This document shows, piece by piece, positions 7,807 through 14,047 of a DNA stretch of 32,227 nucleotides. The notes beneath the pieces were generated by a model. That model had not been told where the DNA came from. It ran no database searches and saw only the letters and a list, made by a program, of their open reading frames with translations. Where the stretch lies: contig JAGGVH010000008.1 of assembly GCA_021158105.1 (NCBI GenBank), forward strand, positions 1 through 32,227, given 5' to 3'. The position numbers and the translations under genes were made by a program. The DNA is from Microcaldota archaeon (GTDB lineage Archaea > Micrarchaeota > Micrarchaeia > Anstonellales > JAGGVH01). How positions within the stretch are numbered: the stretch's first letter is position 1; every line of letters begins with the position of its first letter.

Positions 7807-8181
7807 TTGTTTTTGGACATAATAAAAAAGATAGTTCCAGGCGCGGGTAGTAGTGGGAGGTGTAGGTTTAAACTTAAATGCATTGTTTGCGGGCACGAGC
7901 TCACCGGCGAGGAGAAGAATTGTCCAAACTGTGGGACGTCGCTTGACTTGATGTTTACAAAAACGTGTCCAAAGTGTGGTTATGAAAACCTGTGGAGTGC
8001 TGACAGGTGCGAACAGTGCGGCGAAGACATATCATGTGTTCCACCGACAGGGTATGAAATGAAAGGCGGCAAAAAACATAAAGGCAAAAGTAAAATTGTT
8101 TACAGGTGTCCAATGTGCGGGTTTGAAGCAGACTATCCGTTTGAAACATGTCCTGTGTGCGGACAGAAATTAGTTTATTGA
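7807..8181 (+). CDS. Triple zinc-ribbon protein
   Basis: The protein has 124 residues. Six CxxC knuckles pair into three zinc ribbons: C25/C28 with C39/C42, C54/C57 with C68/C71, and C101/C104 with C115/C118. Between ribbons two and three is a basic, glycine- and lysine-rich link (KGGKKHKGKSK). The N-terminus (FLDIIKKIVPGAG) could be an amphipathic helix. Such strings of ribbons occur in archaeal proteins of unknown role and usually bind nucleic acid or other proteins. The start is TTG 7807 or TTG 7813; the ribosome site GGTGATC (7798-7804) serves either. The stop overlaps the convergent AT-rich ORF by seven bases. Confidence 0.75.
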   Translation: MFLDIIKKIVPGAGSSGRCRFKLKCIVCGHELTGEEKNCPNCGTSLDLMFTKTCPKCGYENLWSADRCEQCGEDISCVPPTGYEMKGGKKHKGKSKIVYRCPMCGFEADYPFETCPVCGQKLVY

Positions 8182-9539
8182 TTGTTTATTTTATCTACTA
8201 ATTCCGAATGGTCAAAACCCCACCTTACAGTTATGATTCCACCTGTTTCATAAACTTTACCTTTTTCATCTACCTTGATGAATACATCGAAGCTTAAATA
8301 TTTTTTGTAGAATGGAGTGATCCCAAGCCCTATCTCTCCACCGAATCTTTTCTTGTTAAGTTTTTTCTCATCCGTTACTACATAGTATCCAAAGGTTGAA
8401 TCTATCTCAATTGGACCAAAATAATCTTTTGGATAATAAAAATATTCCCCACCGATGATTATATCAAATATTAAACAATTGGTATACTTAAGATTAGTAA
8501 CATAATATTTTTTATTATCATCATCAATATGAATTGTTTCTGTAAGCATTATGGTTGGTTCTGAGTCATACATAGTACAATCACCGAACGTTCTACCCAT
8601 CCCAATAATATATTCATTAATCTTGTTGTTATCAGGGTCAAACCAAAAACCAAATCTCATTCTCAAAGGAAGGTTTATATCCATTGAGACTTCATATTTA
8701 TCTTCTTTTTTTGTTCCAACTGCATAATTGTAAAAGTCAAAGTATTTTTTATTCTTTATACCGTATCGAGTACTTAAAGCTATTCCAAAATGTTTTATTA
8801 ATTTTGGTAGTTCAAAACGTGGTAGCATATCTATATTACTATTGAACAATGTCTCATATCTATTTCTGATGTAAGATAAACCATCCTGACTCTCTAAAAG
8901 TTCCAGACGTTCCAGTTTTATATTTTTATATCTCTTCTCTACTTTTTCAGAATATTTTTCAACTGAATCTTTATCAGCCTGTGAGCAAAAATCCATATAA
9001 TCTTTTACAAGGACTATTTCATAGTTTGTAAGCTTTTCTACATACGTGTCATCGTCCATATTGTTATTTAAAAAATTTATCATATTCTTACCAGGTATTT
9101 CTAGGTAACATACGCCCGCAATGGAGTCTTTTTCTGTGTCATGATAGAGGCGAGTTTCTGTTTTAGGGATATAATAAGATGTCATGGCGCGATCTCCGGG
9201 ATAAGCATTTTCTGGTACTGAATATTCATATTCAACAATTACCTTATATTCTTTAGTTACCAACTCACTATAATGATATGTATAATAAATAGGGTAAAGG
9301 TAATAGTTATTGTTTTTTGAATCATAATATATAATAGTTGAGAGAATGGAAAATGGCTTTGTTTCTATGGTGCCATGACGATGTTTTTTCAGTGTTTCAT
9401 AACCATAATGATTGTTTGTTATTAAGACTATTCTCTGGGTTGTTATGTCATACATTTTCATAAATGAATCTTTAACTAAAAATGGAGAGATAGACAATGT
9501 TATTTCATTTGTATTTAAGCAATTTTTTTTTACTCTCAA
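8175..9539 (-). CDS. Beta-rich protein, likely downstream half of a frameshifted secreted protein
   Basis: The frame has up to 454 codons. The only possible early start (TTG 9539) has no ribosome site and lies inside the upstream ORF, so an independent start is poorly supported. The last 200 residues alternate polar and hydrophobic positions in many short strands with aromatic borders (MDINLPLRMRFGFWF, FGGEIGLGITPFY, YLSFDVFIKV, GGIITVRWGF), much like a beta barrel or large beta sandwich. I recognise no family. Fusing it in frame to the upstream ORF across the run of nine A (9523-9531) would give one protein of roughly 670 residues with a signal peptide. The region is visibly more AT-rich than the pilus and RtcB genes, hinting at later acquisition. 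Confidence 0.5.
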   Translation of the reverse strand: MRVKKNCLNTNEITLSISPFLVKDSFMKMYDITTQRIVLITNNHYGYETLKKHRHGTIETKPFSILSTIIYYDSKNNNYYLYPIYYTYHYSELVTKEYKVIVEYEYSVPENAYPGDRAMTSYYIPKTETRLYHDTEKDSIAGVCYLEIPGKNMINFLNNNMDDDTYVEKLTNYEIVLVKDYMDFCSQADKDSVEKYSEKVEKRYKNIKLERLELLESQDGLSYIRNRYETLFNSNIDMLPRFELPKLIKHFGIALSTRYGIKNKKYFDFYNYAVGTKKEDKYEVSMDINLPLRMRFGFWFDPDNNKINEYIIGMGRTFGDCTMYDSEPTIMLTETIHIDDDNKKYYVTNLKYTNCLIFDIIIGGEYFYYPKDYFGPIEIDSTFGYYVVTDEKKLNKKRFGGEIGLGITPFYKKYLSFDVFIKVDEKGKVYETGGIITVRWGFDHSELVDKINNQ

Positions 9540-10188
9540 ATTCGTTTAGTTTTTTAGTGTAATAATTCAATAATGAATCATTTGCAATGATGTTATTTAA
9601 TTTTGTGGCTTTTTCTTTTTCTTTCTCTTTAAATTCATTCAATAGATTTTCTTCAAATTCATTCAATAATTTTCTATTTTTTGCCTTAATCTCCTTAGCA
9701 TAAATATATCTTTTTTCGTTGGTGTATTTGATGAGCGGATTCTTTCTTTTAATAGTAATACAACTTATTGGATTTTTTATATCTATTCTGTTATCAACAG
9801 TTGTTTCTACAATAAGGAAATCAGAGGCACTTTCATCTATTATCCAATCATTTATTTTTCTGATTACGTCATTGGCGTTTCCTTCTATAGGAATTTGAAT
9901 ATAATTTATAGGATATTTCAGTTTGATTATATCATTAAGCAAAGATAAAACTGTAGATATTCTTGTTGGGTTGTCTTTATAAAAAGATAATTTAGATAAT
10001 GTAAAATATAATTCTTCGGTTTTATTTCTGTTATTTACATCAATTGATTTTAGTTGTTCTTTGAATATGTATTCAGATGTGGGCTTATGTTTAAAAAATT
10101 CATTATTTGCTTGCGGTTTACTTTGATTTTGCCCATTACTTACTGCAATCATAGAAGATAAAATAAGGATGGGTATGGTCTTTTTCAT
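9505..10188 (-). CDS. Secreted protein with signal peptide, likely upstream half of a frameshifted gene
   Basis: The product has 227 residues. It starts with a classic Sec signal peptide (KK, then IPILILSSMIAVSNG, with cleavage plausible before QNQ). A region with one alpha/beta domain follows (about 60-165), then a charged helix (KEIKAKNRKLLNEFEENLL) with NEF/K/E repeats and a lysine-rich end. No known domain is recognised. The frame ends 18 bases after entering a run of nine A; deleting one A would join it to the next ORF. No Shine-Dalgarno site precedes the ATG, and the AT-rich upstream DNA can supply a promoter. Bacterial-looking signal peptide and AT richness suggest horizontal transfer, which I infer but cannot prove. 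Confidence 0.5.
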   Translation of the reverse strand: MKKTIPILILSSMIAVSNGQNQSKPQANNEFFKHKPTSEYIFKEQLKSIDVNNRNKTEELYFTLSKLSFYKDNPTRISTVLSLLNDIIKLKYPINYIQIPIEGNANDVIRKINDWIIDESASDFLIVETTVDNRIDIKNPISCITIKRKNPLIKYTNEKRYIYAKEIKAKNRKLLNEFEENLLNEFKEKEKEKATKLNNIIANDSLLNYYTKKLNEFESKKKLLKYK

Positions 10189-10196
10189 ATGATATA

Positions 10197-10257
10197 ATAT
10201 TATAACATATTATTAAAAAGCTATTGGTGATATGCCATATATTATAACATATCATTA
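10197..10257. repeat. Two 19-bp near-identical direct repeats in a promoter gap
   Basis: ATATTATAACATATTATTA (10197-10215) and ATATTATAACATATCATTA (10239-10257) differ at one base; the starts are 42 bp apart, four helical turns. They lie 9-27 and 51-69 bases before the ATG of the minus-strand secreted ORF. They could be operator sites or repeated promoter elements; low complexity could also produce them. Confidence 0.45.
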
Positions 10258-10282
10258 CTAAATGTAAATATTTATTGAATAG

Positions 10283-10534
10283 TATTTTGTTGATAATAAT
10301 CACGATGGCAAGGTTGACATGTGGGCAGTGACAATCAATGGTGTTATATCTTATGCTTATGATATGACTGGTGACGGCATACCTGATGTCTATGACTCTG
10401 ACGGTGATGGTACGTATGACGCCTGGGACTTGGACAGTGACGGCACGATTGATGAAAGGGATGTTGACAATGATGGCGTAGTAGACCTTCATGACAACGA
10501 TTTTAATGGGGTGTTTGATGAGCTTGAGCAATAG
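10283..10534 (+). pseudogene. Remnant of a calcium-loop (EF-hand-like/thrombospondin type 3-like) surface protein
   Basis: From 10283 to the TAG stop at 10532-10534 the frame encodes a string of aspartate-rich loops of the type DxNxDGxxD, DSDGDGxxDxxD. These are the pattern of dockerin or thrombospondin type 3 calcium repeats. The first loop (DNNHDGKVD) lies before the first ATG at 10319, yet an in-frame TAG at 10280-10282 closes the frame and no ATG, GTG or TTG lies between. The ATG at 10319 could still yield a 71-residue fragment, but no ribosome site precedes it and there is no signal peptide. I read it as the 3' end of a larger surface-protein gene whose front was lost, perhaps when the adjacent AT-rich ORFs arrived. 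Confidence 0.6.
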
Positions 10535-10540
10535 ATAAAA

Positions 10541-10548
10541 TTTATAAA
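10541..10548 (+). promoter_or_regulatory. TATA box of the pilus operon
   Basis: TTTATAAA lies centred about 25 bases before the ATG at 10570, the spacing of a leaderless archaeal promoter. No Shine-Dalgarno site precedes that ATG, in agreement. It starts seven bases after the stop of the calcium-loop remnant. Confidence 0.55.
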
Positions 10549-10569
10549 CCTCACATTCATAGGATTACC

Positions 10570-12318
10570 ATGGCAACTGTAAAGACTAAGATTGATGAGA
10601 TGTGTATTCTCCTTGAACAGAATGCTGAAGGGTTGGCAGTTTCAGAGATTGCTGATTATCTTAAGATTGATAAAGATATGGTTGAAAAGATTGCAAATGT
10701 TTTATCTTCTGTTGGCACTGTTTCAATCGAATATTCCCCCATTTCTGGCAATAAGATTATATTAAAACAGAAAAAATGGTTATTGCCTCATAAAACAGTA
10801 ACAGGCAAGGTTGCAGATGAATATGTATTGAACGTTAAAGGTATAACTGGTGATGTTGAGATAAAAAAGCCTGTGGGCAGTTTAGTTTATCATTACATAT
10901 TAACAGTTGTGGACATTGGTCCGTACACACAGGCATATTTAGAAGGTGTTAGGGATAAAATCGCAAGAGTTGTGATCATTTCACCAGAGGAATTGATGAA
11001 TACTAAGAAAACAAGTATTGTTTATGATAAATTTAGAAAGGCAGCTGAGCCATATTTTAATCTTCCAGGGATAACCAAAGAAAAGAAAGAAATACTCATG
11101 GGTTCTTTGCTTATCAAAATGTATGGCCTTGGCAAACTTGAATTTTTCTTGGTTGATGACAACTTAGAAGAGATCAGCATAAACGGTTCAAACGTGCCTT
11201 TAAGTGTTTATCATAAGAAGCACGGGTGGTGTAAAACAAATATTGTTATCCCAACAGAAGAGGAGATTTTTGAATATGCCGCCCAGATTGCCCGGCGGTC
11301 TGGCAGGGACATAACATTGTTATCACCTATAATGGATGCGCACCTTGAAACTGGTGACAGGGTTGCCGCCACATTGTTTCCCATAACCAGTTCTGGAAAC
11401 ACAATAACAATTCGTAAGTTTGCACGTAAACCTTGGACGATTGTAGATTTTATTGATCCGTCGCTTGGAACATTAAGCATTGAGATGGCGGCATTCTTAT
11501 GGTTGGGTGTGCAGTATGAACTTAACATATTAATTTCAGGCGGTACTGCAAGCGGTAAGACTAGTTTGTTGAATACGCTTGTGGCAATGATACCCGCAAA
11601 TCAAAGAGTGGTAAGTATTGAGGATACCAGAGAGATCAATCTGCCACAATATTCACAATGGAACTGGATACCTATGACTACTCGTTCAGAGAATGTAGAG
11701 GGCAAAGGTAAAGTTACAATGATAGACCTGATCCAGTCGTCGTTCAGGCTCAGGCCTGATAGGATGATCATTGGCGAAATCCGAAGGCCATTGGAAGCTC
11801 GAGCGATGTTTGAAGCAATGCACACTGGTCATTCAGTTTATACAACTATGCATTCTGAGAATGCAGACCAAATATTACGAAGGTTAAAGAATGAACCGTT
11901 CAATGTTCCGCCTGTTGAAATGCAGTCTTTACATCTTATTGTTGTCCAACACAGGGACAGGCGCACAGGTAAAAGAAGGACGTATGAAGTGTCAGAAGTT
12001 TTAACAACAACTACTAATACTACCCCATTAAACAAGGTGTATCTGTGGCACCCAAAGACTGACAAGTTTGAAAAGTTGTCTGAAAGTATAAGAGTGTTTG
12101 AAGAGCTTAACATGTATACTGGCATGATGCCAAAAGACATTGCCAAGGATTTAAAAGAAAAGAAAGTTATACTTGATTGGATGTTAAAAAAGGGTGTCAG
12201 GGACATTGATTCTGTTGGTGCAGTGATTAATGCATATTATACTAACCCTAATAAAGTGTTTAAACTTGCTAAGTCAAAATCACCTCCCGCTAAGGTTTTT
12301 TCAATATTAAAAGAGTGA
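10570..12318 (+). CDS. Type IV pilus/type II secretion assembly ATPase (GspE/VirB11/TadA-like)
   Basis: The protein has 582 residues. An N-terminal winged-helix-like segment (about 1-65) is followed by an archaeal N-domain, then the secretion ATPase core. Motifs are Walker A GGTASGKTS (324-332), Asp-box region IEDTREINLPQ (350-360), Walker B MIIGEIRRP (399-407, catalytic E403) and His-box HTGHSVYTTMHSE (418-430). The family forms a hexameric cytoplasmic motor that drives pilin polymerisation or secretion through a TadB/TadC-type membrane platform. The next two genes encode just such platform proteins, spaced 4 and 1 bases apart, so the three form one machine. The extra N-terminal winged helix is not in bacterial homologues as I know them. 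No pilin gene is seen next to it. Confidence 0.92.
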   Translation: MATVKTKIDEMCILLEQNAEGLAVSEIADYLKIDKDMVEKIANVLSSVGTVSIEYSPISGNKIILKQKKWLLPHKTVTGKVADEYVLNVKGITGDVEIKKPVGSLVYHYILTVVDIGPYTQAYLEGVRDKIARVVIISPEELMNTKKTSIVYDKFRKAAEPYFNLPGITKEKKEILMGSLLIKMYGLGKLEFFLVDDNLEEISINGSNVPLSVYHKKHGWCKTNIVIPTEEEIFEYAAQIARRSGRDITLLSPIMDAHLETGDRVAATLFPITSSGNTITIRKFARKPWTIVDFIDPSLGTLSIEMAAFLWLGVQYELNILISGGTASGKTSLLNTLVAMIPANQRVVSIEDTREINLPQYSQWNWIPMTTRSENVEGKGKVTMIDLIQSSFRLRPDRMIIGEIRRPLEARAMFEAMHTGHSVYTTMHSENADQILRRLKNEPFNVPPVEMQSLHLIVVQHRDRRTGKRRTYEVSEVLTTTTNTTPLNKVYLWHPKTDKFEKLSESIRVFEELNMYTGMMPKDIAKDLKEKKVILDWMLKKGVRDIDSVGAVINAYYTNPNKVFKLAKSKSPPAKVFSILKE

Positions 12319-12322
12319 TATC

Positions 12323-13168
12323 ATGTTTGGTCTGATGCCGGTATGGATTGATTGGGCACCGGGGTTTCTTAAGGTGATTATATATATTTTTGAACCGCTG
12401 ATAGAGGGATTCCTAAAAAATATAAAACTTCTTAAAGTTAGACCTGAAACTTATGTTTTGAATATGTTGATCAATACATTATTATACACAACTATATTAT
12501 TCCTGATAACATATTTTGGGTATACATTGTTTGGGATTGTATATGATACTTCATTTATTATAATCATATTTTTCATCATTTTAATATTTTTTATTTTCTA
12601 TCCTAAGATTATAATTTCACAATTGAAAGAACGTATTGACAGGGAACTGTTTTATGCGCTGCGTGATATGACAGTTCAAGTGTCTGCAGGCATACCATTG
12701 TATAATGCAATAAAAAATATTGCCAAAAGTGATTATGGTGTAGTTTCTGATGAATTTAATATGGTGGTTTCTGATATTGAAGCAGGAATATCATTAGATG
12801 ATGCATTAAAACGTATGATGGATAGAACATACTCAGATTATCTCCGGAGAGTATTATGGCAAATTATTGTTGTGATCAAGTCTGGGTCGCCTGTTGTGAA
12901 CGTTTTAGAGAACATATCACAGTCATTAAAGAATTCCCAAAACAGAAAGTTGTCAAGTTATTTGTATGAGATGAATTTATGGGTTATTATCTATTTAATC
13001 GTTTCAGTCACCATTCCTGCACTAGTTTTTGTGTTATCATCAGTATTTACAACGTTTGTTGGTGTTAATCCTTTTTCATTTGTATTGTTCTTTTTGATTT
13101 TGTCATCAATATTTCAATTGTTGATAATATGGTATGTTAAGATTAGAAGACCCAACGTGGTGGAATGA
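12323..13168 (+). CDS. Type II secretion F-domain membrane protein (TadB/FlaJ-like), first copy
   Basis: The protein has 281 residues with two N-terminal membrane helices (about 44-66 and 76-95), a cytoplasmic T2SSF helical bundle (about 100-215, with ALRDMTVQVSAGIPLYNAI and DDALKRM) and two C-terminal helices (about 220-245, 250-270). This is the membrane platform fold of archaeal pili and archaella. GAGTGAT lies just before the ATG, and the upstream ATPase stop is only four bases away. It lacks one half of the longer double-domain FlaJ type; the following gene provides the second half, as in Tad-type systems. Confidence 0.88.
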   Translation: MFGLMPVWIDWAPGFLKVIIYIFEPLIEGFLKNIKLLKVRPETYVLNMLINTLLYTTILFLITYFGYTLFGIVYDTSFIIIIFFIILIFFIFYPKIIISQLKERIDRELFYALRDMTVQVSAGIPLYNAIKNIAKSDYGVVSDEFNMVVSDIEAGISLDDALKRMMDRTYSDYLRRVLWQIIVVIKSGSPVVNVLENISQSLKNSQNRKLSSYLYEMNLWVIIYLIVSVTIPALVFVLSSVFTTFVGVNPFSFVLFFLILSSIFQLLIIWYVKIRRPNVVE

Positions 13169-13169
13169 T

Positions 13170-14033
13170 ATGAAATTTAAAAGTGCACTTGACATGACTG
13201 GACAAAAACCATTTGAATGGTTATTTAGGACATTTTTGTTATCTTTATTCATGTCAATAATCTTTTCAGTATTATCATATGTTTTTGCAGATGATATTGT
13301 GTTTACATTAGTAGTTTTTATTTCAGTTAATTTGTTAATCTTGGTTTTCTCATTATTGTATGTTTATTATAAGGCATCACAGGTCATTGAAGAAATTGAT
13401 TTGGTTTTGCCAGATTACCTAGACAATGTTGCAGGATATATCAAGGCAGGCTTTTCACCAATACTTGCTCTTAAAAGCGGGTTAAGGGAAGAGTATGGTA
13501 TATTAAACACTTCTCTTAACCTTGCAACAATAAAATCTCTTGGTCCTACACCAGCAGAGACTGAAATTTTGAAAGCAACATCTGAATTGGGTTCTGATAA
13601 ACTCCAACGGATTTTAACACTGTTTCTAACTTCTTATATTAGTGGGGGCAAGGTGGGAGTAATGCTTGAGAGGATAGCAAATGATTTACGCGAGGCTAAT
13701 GAACTTAAAAAGAAATTAGTGACAGGTGTTAATGTTTATATAATTTTTATTTCATTATCTTTAATCTTTATTTTGCCATTGATAATTTCAGTATCGCTTA
13801 AGTTTTTAGAGATTGGGCTGGAGAGTGAAATTAGTCAGTTTGATATGTCTGGGATGACCACGTTGGGTGTATTATTTTTGACAGTCAGTTCAATGTTGAC
13901 GGGGATGTTCATCGGTGCAATTCGGTACGGTAGAGAACTTATGGGATTTAAGCATTCGTTATATATGGCATTGTTATCAAATGTGATGTTTGTTATATAC
14001 TCAAATTATGTTATCCATTTGTTGATGTCTTAA
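13170..14033 (+). CDS. Type II secretion F-domain membrane protein (TadC/FlaJ-like), second copy
   Basis: The protein has 287 residues from ATG 13170, which has GGTGG six bases upstream and lies one base after the previous stop; the frame extends further upstream but that would overlap the previous gene. Two N-terminal membrane helices (about 22-42, 46-66), a T2SSF bundle (about 75-190, with LPDYLDNVAGYIKAGFSPIL and GGKVGVMLERIANDLREA) and two or three C-terminal helices are visible. It pairs with the previous protein to make the inner-membrane platform for the ATPase. The gene ends 14 bases from the convergent RtcB gene. Confidence 0.88.
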   Translation: MKFKSALDMTGQKPFEWLFRTFLLSLFMSIIFSVLSYVFADDIVFTLVVFISVNLLILVFSLLYVYYKASQVIEEIDLVLPDYLDNVAGYIKAGFSPILALKSGLREEYGILNTSLNLATIKSLGPTPAETEILKATSELGSDKLQRILTLFLTSYISGGKVGVMLERIANDLREANELKKKLVTGVNVYIIFISLSLIFILPLIISVSLKFLEIGLESEISQFDMSGMTTLGVLFLTVSSMLTGMFIGAIRYGRELMGFKHSLYMALLSNVMFVIYSNYVIHLLMS

Positions 14034-14047
14034 CAAGTAATTGTCTA

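Noticed and set aside
10136-10531. 131-codon minus-strand frame opposite the calcium-loop remnant
   Set aside because: It is the mirror of the repeated Asp/Gly codons on the plus strand, has no ribosome site, and overlaps the signal-peptide ORF.
13134-13169. Longer N-terminus for the second T2SSF protein
   Set aside because: It would overlap the previous gene by 35 bases with no ribosome site, whereas ATG 13170 has GGTGG at the right distance.
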